From Thermosynechococcus sp. NK55a (lineage in GTDB: Bacteria > Cyanobacteriota > Cyanobacteriia > Thermosynechococcales > Thermosynechococcaceae), in NCBI RefSeq assembly GCF_000505665.1, contig NC_023033.1:2322313-2386312 (forward strand): a stretch of DNA of 64,000 nt. The letters run 5' to 3'. This document shows positions 1 to 9,708 of this stretch, piece by piece. The position numbers were made by a program, and so were the translations under genes. Position 1 is the first letter of the stretch. Each line of letters begins with the position of its first letter. A model generated the notes under the pieces. That model saw only the letters and a program-made list of their open reading frames with translations. It was not told the origin of the DNA and searched no databases.

Positions 1-437
1 ATTCAATTCTCTGGATCAGATGGAAATGTTTTTGCAGCAATTGTGCTAACTGCATAGGAGGCTTAGGGAATTCAGGTATAGGTTGAATAGGGTAAATTTT
101 TGCCAATAGAGTTCCTAGATGCGGACCGTTTAACAAGTTGGAGCTTTGGCTGCGGGACAAATCCAGATTGTCAACTCTAATGATTTAAGGATTAACTGTG
201 GCTACTCCCCTAAGCAGTAAATGCCTAGATTGTGTGAGCTATTATGGTCTATTATCTGAATTCTACCCCCGTGAAATCAGTGAAATTGAGGTCAGTTGCA
301 ATAGTTTCCAACAGTTCGCGAGTTTTAGCTATAGGGATTAAGGCCCTTTTTACAGGAGCCAGCCTCTTAAGCAAAACTGCTGTACTGAGTCTGCTACTTT
401 TCCCTATAATGGGTAATCTACGTTGTTTAGCATATCT
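1..437. other. leuC upstream region, no convincing gene
   Basis: No complete gene is evident. On the minus strand a reading frame is open from about base 172 to the window edge and could be the start of a gene lying off the left side. It has no start codon with a ribosome binding site, so I do not call it. Two overlapping short frames at 244-479, one on each strand, look like chance frames. The only clear element is the leuC promoter near base 405. Confidence 0.4.
382..410 (+). promoter_or_regulatory. Probable sigma-70-type promoter of leuC
   Basis: A perfect TATAAT lies at 405-410, 27 bases before the leuC ATG at 438. The matching -35 region (around 382-387) is a poor match to TTGACA. A transcript starting near 417 would have a leader of about 20 bases. 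Confidence 0.5.
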
Positions 438-1841
438 ATGAGTCGCGGCACGCTCTTCGATAAGGTTTGGGAACAGCACACAGTAGCTACACTGCCTTCA
501 GGGCAAACTCAACTGTTTATTGGCCTGCACCTGATCCACGAAGTGACGAGTCCCCAAGCCTTTGCCATGCTGCGGGAGCGAGGGTTGCCAGTGCTCTATC
601 CCCAGCGAACGATAGCGACTGTGGATCACATTGTGCCTACAGATACGCTGGCGCGTCCTCTCCAAGACGCCCTTGCCGAAGAGATGCTGCAAGCCCTTGA
701 GGCGAATTGCCGTGCCCACAATATTCCCTTTTTTGGGATTGGCTCCGGTCGTCAGGGCATTGTCCATGTCATTGCCCCGGAGCAGGGGTTAACGCAACCC
801 GGGATGACAATTGCCTGCGGCGATAGCCACACCTCTACCCACGGTGCTTTTGGGGCGATCGCCTTCGGTATTGGCACCAGTCAAGTGCGGGATGTTTTGG
901 CCACCCAGACCCTTGCTCTCAATAAGCTGAAGGTTCGCAAAGTGGAAGTCAATGGCTCCCTTGGGGCTGGCGTCTATGCCAAAGATGTCATCCTGCACGT
1001 TATTCGCCACCTGGGTGTCAAAGGGGGTGTTGGCTATGCCTATGAATTTGCCGGTACCACCTTTGGCCAACTTTCAATGGAGGAACGCATGACCGTCTGC
1101 AATATGGCCATTGAGGGAGGTGCCCGCTGCGGCTATGTCAACCCCGATGAAACCACCTTTGCCTACCTCAGGGGACGCCCTTTTGCCCCCCAAGGAAAAG
1201 CCTGGGACGAAGCGGTGGCATGGTGGCGATCGCTAGCCAGTGATGCGGATGCTGAATACGATGATGTTGTTACATTTGCGGCTGCTGATATTGCACCGAC
1301 GGTGACCTGGGGCATTACCCCCGGCCAGAGCGTTGCGGTGGATGGAACCTTGCCCACCCTAGAGAGCTTGCCCGAAGCAGAACGGGCGATCGCTGCAGAA
1401 GCCTATGCCTACATGGATCTACAACCAGGTCAGCCCATTCAAGGAACCAAGATTGATGTCTGCTTTATCGGCAGTTGTACCAATGGGCGCATCAGTGACC
1501 TGCGGCAGGCGGCCAAAGTTGTCGAAGGGCGCAAAGTCAAACCCGGTGTCAAAGCCTTCGTTGTCCCCGGTTCAGAACGAGTGAAAGCCCAAGCCGAAGC
1601 TGAAGGCCTAGATGTCATTTTCAAAGCCGCAGGGTTTGAATGGCGCAACCCTGGCTGTTCAATGTGCCTTGCCATGAACCCCGACAAGCTGCAAGGGCGT
1701 CAAATCAGCGCCTCCTCCTCCAATCGCAACTTCAAAGGACGCCAAGGCTCTCCCAGCGGGCGCACTCTCCTCATGAGTCCGGCGATGGTGGCAGCAGCGG
1801 CAATTGCCGGTGAAGTTACCGATGTGCGAGCGTTCCTTTAG
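438..1841 (+). CDS. leuC: 3-isopropylmalate dehydratase large subunit
   Basis: LeuC isomerises 2-isopropylmalate to 3-isopropylmalate in leucine synthesis, working with the small subunit LeuD, which is not in this window. The protein is 467 residues, the normal family length, when started at ATG 438; an in-frame TTG at 423 would add five residues and is less likely. The 4Fe-4S cluster ligands are visible as C347 (in GSCTNGR) and C407/C410 (in GCSMC), the spacing typical of the aconitase family. The histidine-rich [13 protein letters not shown] segment is also present. The gene stands alone behind its own promoter. Base composition and HIP1 sites are native. Confidence 0.97.
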   Translation: MSRGTLFDKVWEQHTVATLPSGQTQLFIGLHLIHEVTSPQAFAMLRERGLPVLYPQRTIATVDHIVPTDTLARPLQDALAEEMLQALEANCRAHNIPFFGIGSGRQGIVHVIAPEQGLTQPGMTIACGDSHTSTHGAFGAIAFGIGTSQVRDVLATQTLALNKLKVRKVEVNGSLGAGVYAKDVILHVIRHLGVKGGVGYAYEFAGTTFGQLSMEERMTVCNMAIEGGARCGYVNPDETTFAYLRGRPFAPQGKAWDEAVAWWRSLASDADAEYDDVVTFAAADIAPTVTWGITPGQSVAVDGTLPTLESLPEAERAIAAEAYAYMDLQPGQPIQGTKIDVCFIGSCTNGRISDLRQAAKVVEGRKVKPGVKAFVVPGSERVKAQAEAEGLDVIFKAAGFEWRNPGCSMCLAMNPDKLQGRQISASSSNRNFKGRQGSPSGRTLLMSPAMVAAAAIAGEVTDVRAFL

Positions 1842-1909
1842 ACTCCTGCTGAATTCCCGAGCAGCCCCTTTGCGCTCACTGTTTTGTCAAGGCAGTTCCT
1901 CAGAGAGGA

Positions 1910-1984
1910 GAGACTATAGAGAAATAGTCTCGTCTAGGATCATCATCTAGGATCATCATAATGTGATGTTCGATGTTCTAGACG
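1910..1984 (+). promoter_or_regulatory. Hairpin, 13-bp tandem repeat and inverted repeat before the 1995 gene
   Basis: Three nested structures occupy the leader of the next gene. GAGACTAT and ATAGTCTC (1910-1917 and 1924-1931) form an 8-bp perfect stem with a 6-base loop. CTAGGATCATCAT occurs twice in tandem at 1934-1959. CGTCTAG (1931-1937) pairs with CTAGACG (1978-1984). The block ends 10 bases before the ATG at 1995, so folding could mask the start. Function is not known. Confidence 0.4.
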
Positions 1985-1994
1985 AGGCGTTCCT

Positions 1995-2396
1995 ATGAAG
2001 GTGTTACAGAGTGTGCTGGGTACTCTAGTTTTGGGTGTGGCCTCTGCCCTGCCGGCTGCCGCTGAAACCCTGATTTCCGATAGCGGTCTGACCCGCATTG
2101 ATAACTATCAGTTCAGCCACGCCCCCGGAGATGTCTTGACCTACACCACAAAGGTCAATGGGCGACTTTATGAGGGCACAATTACCCTAACGGCAATCGG
2201 CAATGGATTTGTGCGTGGCTTTTTTAGCGATCGCGATCTAGGGGGTAATTTTGGCTGTAGTGGTGAAGTCACCATTCAATGGGTGCGTACCGATCGCTAT
2301 ATTTCCGTCTGGCGCATTGGTGGCACCTATGCTCCGTACCTGCGGTGTCCACAGGCGGGAACCACGGCTCGCTTAAATATGCGCCGTTATCCCTGA
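1995..2396 (+). CDS. Small exported protein of unknown function
   Basis: This 133-residue protein starts with a classical signal peptide: MK, a hydrophobic stretch to about residue 18, then a likely cleavage after PAAAE near residue 23. The mature part of about 110 residues looks beta-rich and holds two cysteines (in NFGCSG and YLRCPQ) that could form a disulfide, so a periplasmic or outer-membrane-associated location is likely. I recognise no catalytic motif and give no function. It lies between leuC and sesC on the same strand with its own structured leader, so it is probably transcribed separately. Several HIP1-like sites show that it is native. Confidence 0.75.
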   Translation: MKVLQSVLGTLVLGVASALPAAAETLISDSGLTRIDNYQFSHAPGDVLTYTTKVNGRLYEGTITLTAIGNGFVRGFFSDRDLGGNFGCSGEVTIQWVRTDRYISVWRIGGTYAPYLRCPQAGTTARLNMRRYP

Positions 2397-2528
2397 GGGG
2401 GAGTGCCAACTGGTGGGCAGTCTCCTCGACAAATAATTAATAAATTAATAATTAGTAACATTCAACTGCGATCATGAATTAAAATAAGTTTTGGCACCTT
2501 TGGTGCTGGCAGGGAGAAGTTTTCAAGA

Positions 2529-5500
2529 ATGATCATTGACGAATTTGAGCACTTTACCGAATTATTGGTGAACTACACCGATGATCTGATTTGCTTGCAC
2601 GCAACCGATGGCAACTACCTATACGTGACTCCCTCCAGTCAAACCCTTTTGGGCTATTCTCCTGAAGAACTGATTGGTAAAAATCCCTATACCCTGTTTC
2701 ACCCTGAGGATGCTGAGCGAATTCGCAGTGGCGCCCACGCCCTCGCCCTAAAGGGCAGCGCCAATTTGACAGAAACCTATCGCATGCGGAAAAAAAGTGG
2801 TGGCTATGTTTGGTTAGAAACCTTCATTCAACCCATTTGTGATGAAGCAGGAAATGTTTTATTTTTAGTGACAACATCGCGGGATATTACGCGTCGCTGT
2901 CAACTGGAACTAGAACTCAAAGCGAATCAGAAACTCTTAGAAGCCTTTTTTCAGCAGTCCCTTGAGGCCTGCTTTTTCATGATGTTGGATCAGCCTATTC
3001 GCTGGGATGACACGGTCAATAAAGAAGACATATTGGAGTATGTCTTTGATCATCAGCGGATTACCCGCGTCAACAATGCCTTTGCCCAGCAGTATCAATT
3101 GCCCCCCCAAGAGTTAATTGGCCGAACACCGCGCCTTTGCTTTAAGGAGAATCTGGAACTGGCTAAACGCTTGTGGCGAGCCCTCTTTGATTTGGGCTAC
3201 TTTCACACTGAACTTGAGTTGCACCGCCACGATGGTAGCTCTTTTTGGATGGAAGGGAGTTACGTTTGTCTGTACAACGAAAATCGGGAAATTATTGGCC
3301 ACTTTGGTGTGCAGCGGGACATTAGCGATCGCATCCGTCTGCAGGCGGAAATTGTCCAAAAGACAGCTGAACTAGAGTATTTCTTTGGCTCTTCCCTAGA
3401 GCTATTTATGATCGCCGATAGTGAGGGACGGCTGCGGCGGGTGAATCAACATTGGCAAACCTGCCTAGGCTATGACCTACATCAGGTGATGGGGGCAAAG
3501 TTTGAGGAATTTCTGCATCCGGGCGATCGCTCCCGCCATCGAGAAATGCAGCAACGTCTCCTTGCCGGCGAGCAAATCACGAACCACACGATTCGCCTGC
3601 GCACGCAGCGGGGAGACTACCGCTGGTATGAATGGCAAGGACTGCTGAGCCAGGGTCGAATTTACGCAGCGGCGCGGGATGTGACTGAGCAGCAGCAATT
3701 TGGCGATCGCCTGCAAGCGGCCTACAGCCAAGTGAGTGACATTTTAGAGAGCATGTCCGATCACTTCTTTGAGGTCGATCATGATTTTACGGTTATTTAT
3801 GTCAATGGCAATCTCTGCCGCTTGGTGGGCAAATCCGCCTCACAAATGCTAGGAAAAAACCTCTGGGAGCTCTTCCCCGATGCCCGCAACTCGATTTTTG
3901 AGGAGCAATGTCAGCGGGCAATGACACAGCAGACTCCGGTCCAATTTGAAGCCTTTTATGAGGGGCTCAACCAGTGGTTCGCCGTACGGGTATTTCCCAC
4001 CAGCCGTGGTTTGGCCATTTTCTGCCAAAATACTACACTGCAAGTGGACTCCAGTACCTTGTTGCAGCGGCGGCAAACTCAAGCCGAACTCCTGCATCGT
4101 CTGACCATCAAAATCCGCCGCTCATTAGATGTAGAAACCGTCCTCAAAACCGCCCTAGAAGAAATCCGCCAGCTCTTGAACGTAGATCGCACCGTCATTT
4201 TCCAGTTCTACGCTGACGGCAGAGGGGAAGTGGTGGCCGAGTCCGTTGCAGCACCCCAGTTTTCCCTCCTCAACCGTACATTTTGTGATCCTTGTTTTCA
4301 ACGGGAGGCTGCCGAAGCCTACCTGCAAGGGCGAGTGCTGGCGCTTGCGGACATTAACACCGCCACAATAGCTCAGTGTCACCGCGACTTTCTCAACCAA
4401 TTGCAGGTGCGTGCCCTCTTAGCAGTACCGATTATTGAGGAGGAACGCCTCTGGGGATTATTTCTGTGCCACCACTGCTCTTCGCCGCGGCCTTGGGCCA
4501 ATGACGAGGTGGAACTGATCCGCCAACTGGGGGAACAACTGGGCTTTGGTATTCACCGTGCTGAATTAGTGAGTGCGCTACATCAGGAAAAAGAGCGCTA
4601 TCGGCGGGTTCTCGAGGCGCAGACAGAACTGCTCTACCGCTGCACGCCTGAGGGACATCTGACCTTTGGCAATCCCGCCTTCTTTCGCTATCTGGCTGAA
4701 GTGGGCGTGAGTTGTGATCTGGGGGAGGTCCTCCAACATCCCTTTGATCCTGTAACCCAGCAACGCTTTCAACAGCATCTGCAAACCCTCAGCCCAACGC
4801 AGCCCATCAGCACCATTGAATGCGCTGTGACATTAAGTACAGGACAAAGTACAGGACAGCTTGCCTGGTTTGAATGGACAACACGTGCCTTTTTTGATCA
4901 CCATGGGCGCTGTGTGGAGTATCAATGTGTGGGGCATGATATTACCCGCCGCAAACAAATGGAGGAGCAGCTCATTCACGATGCTCTCCACGATCCCCTG
5001 ACGGGACTTCCCAACCGTACCCTCCTCCAGGAGCGATTGCAGCATTGTTGGCGACAATATCAACGCCGTGGCGATCGCCCCTTTGCTGTTGTTTTCATTG
5101 ATATTGATCGCTTTAAGCGCGTTAACGATAGCTTGGGACACCAAGCCGGTGACCAGGTACTCATCACCCTTGCCCAGCGAATGCAGAGTGTGGTGCGTGA
5201 GGGGGATACCTTAGCTCACCTGAGTGGGGATGAATTTGTGGTCCTCTGTGAAGACCTTGATTCTCAACAGATGGTGGCACAAGTGCAAGCGCGGATTGCT
5301 GATCTAGAGCGGGTAATTCAGGAACCCCTGATCATTGATGGTCACTTGTTAAGCCTGAGTGCCAGTATTGGTGTGGCCTTTAGCGATCGCGAGGCCGCCT
5401 CTGCCGCTACCCTCCTGCGGGATGCTGACATTGCCATGTACCAAGCAAAAAAACAGGGACTGGGGCAGTGTCGCATCTTTGACCCGCAAATGCACACCCA

Positions 5501-6263
5501 AGCCCAAAGTTGCTTTACCCTTGAGAGCCAACTGCATCAGGCGATCGCCAACAGTGAGTTACAGGTGTATTTCCAGCCCATTGTTGAGATGAATACGGGG
5601 GCAATTGTAGGACTTGAGGCCCTCAGCCGATGGTTTGACCCCGAAAAAGGTGAAATTCCTCCCAGTGAATTTATCACCCTGGCGGAGCAGGCAGGTCTCA
5701 TCGTTAGCCTTGGCCGGCAGGTCCTTGAACGCGCGATCCAGGAATTTAGCCAGTGGCGGCAACAGGACAGCCGTCGCCAGACCATGACCCTGGGTATTAA
5801 TATCTCGCCTCAACAACTGGTGGATGCCAACTTTGTCGGTGATATTTTGGCGGTGCTGCGCAGTGCCCAATTGCCCCCCCATCTCCTCCATCTGGAGATT
5901 ACTGAAACGACAATGATCCGCAACCTTGAAGCCACATTGCAGGTGGCCGAGGAACTGCAACAACTGGGGGTTGCCCTCAACATTGATGATTTTGGCACAG
6001 GTTATTCCTCCCTGAGTCGGTTGCATCAGTTACCCATCCACGCCCTGAAAATTGATCGCTCCTTTGTCCAGAGCTTAGAGGAAAGCCGAGCGGCACAGGA
6101 AATTATTGGTGCCGTGATTGCCCTAGGCAAGAGTCTACGTTTAGATGTGGTTGCAGAAGGCGTGGAAACGGCGGTTCAAGCCGCCCAATTGATGGATCTC
6201 GGCTGTCTGTATGGCCAAGGGTACTTCTTCTATCCGCCCTTGCCCATTGATCGCCTGCCTTAG
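2529..6263 (+). CDS. sesC: Cyanobacteriochrome with GGDEF and EAL domains, SesC-type
   Basis: A 1244-residue light-sensing c-di-GMP enzyme. Domain order by eye: four PAS domains (about 1-510), a bilin-binding GAF domain (about 515-680), another PAS (about 690-800), GGDEF (about 815-985) and EAL (about 1000-1244). The GAF has the DPCF form of the DXCF motif with C589, and a second chromophore cysteine C617 (in QCH), the signature of blue/green-switching cyanobacteriochromes. The cyclase signature is SGDEF at 899-903 and the phosphodiesterase signature is EAL at 1030-1032. The order leuC, small exported protein, this gene matches my recollection of BP-1 Tlr0909-Tlr0911, where Tlr0911 is SesC, a bifunctional photoreceptor controlling cell aggregation. 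The name rests on that match plus the motifs. The stop overlaps the convergent gene by 4 bases. Confidence 0.88.
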   Translation: MIIDEFEHFTELLVNYTDDLICLHATDGNYLYVTPSSQTLLGYSPEELIGKNPYTLFHPEDAERIRSGAHALALKGSANLTETYRMRKKSGGYVWLETFIQPICDEAGNVLFLVTTSRDITRRCQLELELKANQKLLEAFFQQSLEACFFMMLDQPIRWDDTVNKEDILEYVFDHQRITRVNNAFAQQYQLPPQELIGRTPRLCFKENLELAKRLWRALFDLGYFHTELELHRHDGSSFWMEGSYVCLYNENREIIGHFGVQRDISDRIRLQAEIVQKTAELEYFFGSSLELFMIADSEGRLRRVNQHWQTCLGYDLHQVMGAKFEEFLHPGDRSRHREMQQRLLAGEQITNHTIRLRTQRGDYRWYEWQGLLSQGRIYAAARDVTEQQQFGDRLQAAYSQVSDILESMSDHFFEVDHDFTVIYVNGNLCRLVGKSASQMLGKNLWELFPDARNSIFEEQCQRAMTQQTPVQFEAFYEGLNQWFAVRVFPTSRGLAIFCQNTTLQVDSSTLLQRRQTQAELLHRLTIKIRRSLDVETVLKTALEEIRQLLNVDRTVIFQFYADGRGEVVAESVAAPQFSLLNRTFCDPCFQREAAEAYLQGRVLALADINTATIAQCHRDFLNQLQVRALLAVPIIEEERLWGLFLCHHCSSPRPWANDEVELIRQLGEQLGFGIHRAELVSALHQEKERYRRVLEAQTELLYRCTPEGHLTFGNPAFFRYLAEVGVSCDLGEVLQHPFDPVTQQRFQQHLQTLSPTQPISTIECAVTLSTGQSTGQLAWFEWTTRAFFDHHGRCVEYQCVGHDITRRKQMEEQLIHDALHDPLTGLPNRTLLQERLQHCWRQYQRRGDRPFAVVFIDIDRFKRVNDSLGHQAGDQVLITLAQRMQSVVREGDTLAHLSGDEFVVLCEDLDSQQMVAQVQARIADLERVIQEPLIIDGHLLSLSASIGVAFSDREAASAATLLRDADIAMYQAKKQGLGQCRIFDPQMHTQAQSCFTLESQLHQAIANSELQVYFQPIVEMNTGAIVGLEALSRWFDPEKGEIPPSEFITLAEQAGLIVSLGRQVLERAIQEFSQWRQQDSRRQTMTLGINISPQQLVDANFVGDILAVLRSAQLPPHLLHLEITETTMIRNLEATLQVAEELQQLGVALNIDDFGTGYSSLSRLHQLPIHALKIDRSFVQSLEESRAAQEIIGAVIALGKSLRLDVVAEGVETAVQAAQLMDLGCLYGQGYFFYPPLPIDRLP

Positions 6264-6709
6264 GATTTGCTGCTGGTATCCTCATGGGGAAGAAAGGGGA
6301 GGCTTTCCCACCAACTTTGATAGTTTTTGGTGATTTCCTGCCACCAGTCGGCGGGCTGCTGCAGGGCCTGTTGCAGGCGATCGCGCTCCTGTTCGAGGCG
6401 TTGAAGATTCATCTCCAGTTGGTGATAGGTGGCTTCTAGGGTGGTGAGTTGATCATTGAGGCTTTGGTGCTGCTGTTGCCAGTAATCGCGCTCTGCTCGT
6501 AAGTGTTGATTTTCCGCGGTTATTGCCTGAAGTTGCTGCTGGAGTTGAGTGCAGTAATTTTGTAGCCGTGCCAATTCGGCTTCAAGGGTGGCGTTTTGGG
6601 ACGGATGCCGTAGCGATCGCAGAATCGTCCACAGCAGAATCAGCGTGGCCACTACGCCGTAGCTAGCCAGTACCCAGGTCCCCTGTGCAGATAATGCCGC
6701 CCACACCAT
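6260..6709 (-). CDS. Membrane-anchored coiled-coil protein
   Basis: A 149-residue protein with one N-terminal membrane helix (about residues 10-32) followed by a long predicted coiled coil (about 40-120) rich in Leu, Gln and Glu. I start it at ATG 6709; the frame stays open up to 6790 but that part lies inside the nifS-like gene. It lies directly downstream of the cysteine desulfurase, 8 bases from its stop, so the two are probably cotranscribed. The topology suggests a scaffold or a divisome/envelope spacer, but no family is recognised. Its end overlaps the end of sesC. Confidence 0.7.
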   Translation of the reverse strand: MVWAALSAQGTWVLASYGVVATLILLWTILRSLRHPSQNATLEAELARLQNYCTQLQQQLQAITAENQHLRAERDYWQQQHQSLNDQLTTLEATYHQLEMNLQRLEQERDRLQQALQQPADWWQEITKNYQSWWESLPFLPHEDTSSKS

Positions 6710-6717
6710 GATGCATC

Positions 6718-7887
6718 CTAGGAAATGGATACCGCTAAGGGGGGAGCGATCGCCTCTGCAAGATATTGCCGCAGCACCATGGCTAACCAATCCACATCGG
6801 CAGCGGTGGTCTCTCGCCCCAAGGTAATACGAATTCCTGCTTTGGCGGTTTCAGGATCGTAGCCCATGGCCAAGAGGGTTGGACTTGGTTGGGTTTGGCC
6901 ACTTTGACAGGCGGATCCCGCACTAATGCCAATCCCTGCCAGGTTGAGTTGCCGGACAAAGGTTTTGCCATTCAAGGGCTGGCCGTGGCGATCGCGCACA
7001 ATCAAACTCAAGTGATGGGGCAGTCGCTGCCAGGGATGTCCCGTTTGTTCCACTTGGGGATGATTCTGTAACTGCTGCCACAGGCGATCGCGCAATTGAG
7101 CAAGTCGCATTGGTTCTATTGCTAGTTCAGTGGCTGCCCACGCCGCCGCTACCCCAAAACCCACGAGGGTCGGCACTGCCTGCGTTCCTGCCCGCAGGCC
7201 AACTTCTTGTCCACCGCCGCGCAAGAGCGGTTCTAAGGCCACCCCCGATCGCACATAGAGCGCCCCCGCCCCCTGAGGGCCGTAAATTTTATGACTAGAC
7301 AGGGAGAGTAAATCTACCCCCAAGCGTCGCACATCCAAGGGAACTCGTCCCGCCACTTGAACCGCATCTGTGTGGAAAAGCACCCCTCCCTCTTGGCAAA
7401 TGGCTGCGAGTTCAGTAATGGGTTGGAGGGTGCCCACCTCACTTTGGCCGTAGATAATGGAGACCAAAACCGTATTCGGTTGAAGTGCCTGCCGCAGTTG
7501 AGTAGGTTCCACCTGTCCCCAGTGATTCACCGGCAAGCGCGTCACCTGCCAGCCTTGGGCTTCAAGGGCAGCAGCCGGTTTAGCCACCGCCGAATGCTCA
7601 ACCGCCGAAATAATTAAATGCTGAGGTTGGCGGTAGCGCTGGCAAACTCCCCACAGGGCAAGATTATCGGCTTCTGTGCCCCCAGAGGTAAAGATGATCT
7701 CATCGGCTTGGGCATGAATCAGTGCCGCCACCTGCATCCGCGCCTGTTCCAGGGCGATCGCCGCCCGTTGTCCCCACTCGTGAGTACTGGACGGATTGCC
7801 CCACTGCTGCTCATAGGCCGCCGCCATGGCCGCAAGAGCCTCCGCTCGACAGGGGGTCGTCGCACCATAGTCGAAATACAGTTGCAT
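6718..7887 (-). CDS. Cysteine desulfurase, NifS/IscS family
   Basis: A PLP enzyme that takes sulfur from L-cysteine as a persulfide for Fe-S cluster assembly or other thiolation. The 389-residue length is normal. The PLP lysine is in SLSSHKIYGPQG. The mobile catalytic cysteine loop is SAGSACQSG, the short-loop form of group I (NifS/IscS). The substrate-binding start DYGATTPCR is a slight variant of the usual DNAATT. The protein is therefore not of the SufS type used in the main plastid/cyanobacterial SUF system; cyanobacteria often carry two or more such paralogues and I cannot say which role this one has. Confidence 0.93.
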   Translation of the reverse strand: MQLYFDYGATTPCRAEALAAMAAAYEQQWGNPSSTHEWGQRAAIALEQARMQVAALIHAQADEIIFTSGGTEADNLALWGVCQRYRQPQHLIISAVEHSAVAKPAAALEAQGWQVTRLPVNHWGQVEPTQLRQALQPNTVLVSIIYGQSEVGTLQPITELAAICQEGGVLFHTDAVQVAGRVPLDVRRLGVDLLSLSSHKIYGPQGAGALYVRSGVALEPLLRGGGQEVGLRAGTQAVPTLVGFGVAAAWAATELAIEPMRLAQLRDRLWQQLQNHPQVEQTGHPWQRLPHHLSLIVRDRHGQPLNGKTFVRQLNLAGIGISAGSACQSGQTQPSPTLLAMGYDPETAKAGIRITLGRETTAADVDWLAMVLRQYLAEAIAPPLAVSIS

Positions 7888-8054
7888 GGGCCGGAGCAGC
7901 TCCCAGAAACCAGTGGTGGAACTGTCTTAAAACTCAGTCCCTTAAGCCCATTGTAACTGATGATTCCCTAGCTCCTTTTTGCTGCCAAAGCGCTGATTTT
8001 AGGAAATAACGCTTAGCATCAGCAACAGCTGGTAGAAACCTTTGCAGGGTTGCC

Positions 8055-8504
8055 TCAGACCCTATCCTGGTCTTGATCATGGTCTTGCAGGTATTGATAT
8101 CCCTTTTCAGAGATCTCCCAGGTGCCATAGGGGCTGCCGCTCTTGAGAAGACCGTTTTTGACCATGTCGTCCCTTGCCCATCGAGCCGTATCTCGCCAAC
8201 ACGGCTCGTTACCGGAAGGGACGGGCTGAAGGTCCGCCTCTGTCAGGATTTCTTGCACCTCCTCGTATACTTCCTCAAGCACATCTGCAGTCCTGCCAGA
8301 ACCGCCACGACGAGCAAGGACGCGCAGGATCGGCCGGTAGTACTCACGGTTCGGTGTGCCCTTACCACGGGGCAGCCGACCCAAATTGCCACGGCTCTTC
8401 TTTAAATTGTTCTGTGTCACCTCGATATGCCTCCAACTTGAAGGTTTCCAACCAGAACCTGCCTCACGATCGGTCTTTAGAAGAGGACATTTAGGGTGGA
8501 CCAA
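8055..8504 (-). CDS. Stand-alone Mrr N-terminal-like winged-helix protein
   Basis: Up to 149 residues. The central part (YYRPILRVLARRGGSGRTAD, then EVLTE-like and WRDTARWARDDMVKNGLL) resembles the N-terminal winged-helix domain of Mrr restriction proteins, ending in GTWEISEKGYQYL. No nuclease domain follows. The start is uncertain: ATG 8504 overlaps the end of rnz by 28 bases, while GTG at 8420 would remove a non-conserved N-terminus but lacks a well-spaced ribosome binding site. It is transcribed in the same direction as rnz and may be cotranscribed. It probably binds nucleic acid. It is not related to the defence island at 46 kb beyond this domain. Confidence 0.6.
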   Translation of the reverse strand: MVHPKCPLLKTDREAGSGWKPSSWRHIEVTQNNLKKSRGNLGRLPRGKGTPNREYYRPILRVLARRGGSGRTADVLEEVYEEVQEILTEADLQPVPSGNEPCWRDTARWARDDMVKNGLLKSGSPYGTWEISEKGYQYLQDHDQDQDRV

Positions 8505-9706
8505 TCCACTTGGGGATAGAGGCGTTCCAGTTCCCCTAGGCAGGTAAACTTTTGCTGTCGCCGTCGCTCTAAAATCGCATTGGCTGTGGTGGCGTCAATT
8601 CCTAATTTTTGTTGCATCTGTTGGCGAGTAGCACGGTTGATGGCGATCGCCGGCCGACTGTTTGGATCGGGAGCAACGGTTTGCGCCTCAAGGGGCCCTA
8701 GGGTTGCATCCAAAGTGTCTGTATTAGCCGCAGCAGGACTGTCCTGATGGCTAGAGGGCATTTCCTCGCCGATCTGGCCATCGCGGGGAATCGCGTAGTG
8801 GAGAAAATCCCGCGCCAAGCGGGTATTGGGGAAAATGGCTTGTGCTTCTGCCAAAAGATCTTCCACCTGCACAGGGTTGCCGGGGGCGTAGCGGGCGCTA
8901 AAGTGGGTGAGGAAAAGCAATTTCACTTGGGCAAAAGCTGCTACCTGCGCCGCCATGGTGGATGTGGAGTGGAGACGGGCAAAGGCCAGATTCGCTTCCT
9001 GGTGGGAAAAGGTGGCTTCGTGAATGAGGACATCCGCCTGCTGGGACAATTCCACAGCACTATCACAAAAGACGGTATCGGTACAATAGACCATACTGCG
9101 TCCTCGCTGCGGCGGATCGCAGAAGTCGCGACCATCAAAGGTGCGGCCATCCTCTAAAGTGATGGTTTTTCCCTGCTTGAGTTGACCATATAGAGGGCCA
9201 AAGGGAATCCCCAGGGCTTGGGCTTTTTCCACATGAAACCGACCGGGGCGATCCCCCTCAGTCACCCGGTAGCCAAAGGCGGGAACGCGATGATGCAGCA
9301 GCCGACAGGTGACGGTAAACTCACCATCGCTAAAGACTTCCCCCGGCTCTACCGTATGCACTTGCAACTTGTAGGGCAGTCGCATCACTGACCAGCGCAA
9401 ACAACTGGCAATGTAGCGATCTAAGGTCGGTGGGCCATAGACATCAATTTGACTCACCGTTCCCGCAAGGCCACAACTGGCCAGCAAGCCCATTAGGCCA
9501 AAGATGTGATCGCCGTGCATGTGGGTAATGAAAATCCGGCGAATCTGACTGGTTCGCAGGTCGCTGCGCAGCAATTGGTGCTGGGTGGCTTCACCGCAGT
9601 CAAAGAGCCAAATTTCCTTGCGTTGGGGCAGCCGCAGAGCCACACTGGAAACATTGCGTGTGCGGGTGGGCACCCCAGAACTAGTGCCTAGAAATGTAAT
9701 TTCCAC
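8477..9706 (-). CDS. rnz: Ribonuclease Z with C-terminal helix-hairpin-helix extension
   Basis: The tRNA 3'-end endonuclease of the metallo-beta-lactamase fold. The zinc-binding motif THMHGDH is present near residue 60, with further ligands in LLHHRVPAFGYR and LTHFSARY. The core of about 310 residues matches normal RNase Z. It is followed by a low-complexity linker and then about 55 residues (from about 355) with a ComEA-like helix-hairpin-helix pattern (KLGIDATTANAILERRR, then FTCLGELERLY). That motif normally binds the DNA or RNA backbone, so the tail may aid substrate binding. Total length 409. The gene follows the DUF3386 gene by 2 bases and overlaps the Mrr-N gene, so the three probably form an operon. 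Confidence 0.93.
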   Translation of the reverse strand: MEITFLGTSSGVPTRTRNVSSVALRLPQRKEIWLFDCGEATQHQLLRSDLRTSQIRRIFITHMHGDHIFGLMGLLASCGLAGTVSQIDVYGPPTLDRYIASCLRWSVMRLPYKLQVHTVEPGEVFSDGEFTVTCRLLHHRVPAFGYRVTEGDRPGRFHVEKAQALGIPFGPLYGQLKQGKTITLEDGRTFDGRDFCDPPQRGRSMVYCTDTVFCDSAVELSQQADVLIHEATFSHQEANLAFARLHSTSTMAAQVAAFAQVKLLFLTHFSARYAPGNPVQVEDLLAEAQAIFPNTRLARDFLHYAIPRDGQIGEEMPSSHQDSPAAANTDTLDATLGPLEAQTVAPDPNSRPAIAINRATRQQMQQKLGIDATTANAILERRRQQKFTCLGELERLYPQVDWSTLNVLF

Positions 9707-9708
9707 GC

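Noticed and set aside
244-479. Two short overlapping frames before leuC
   Set aside because: They are on opposite strands, have no clear ribosome binding site and include the leuC promoter.
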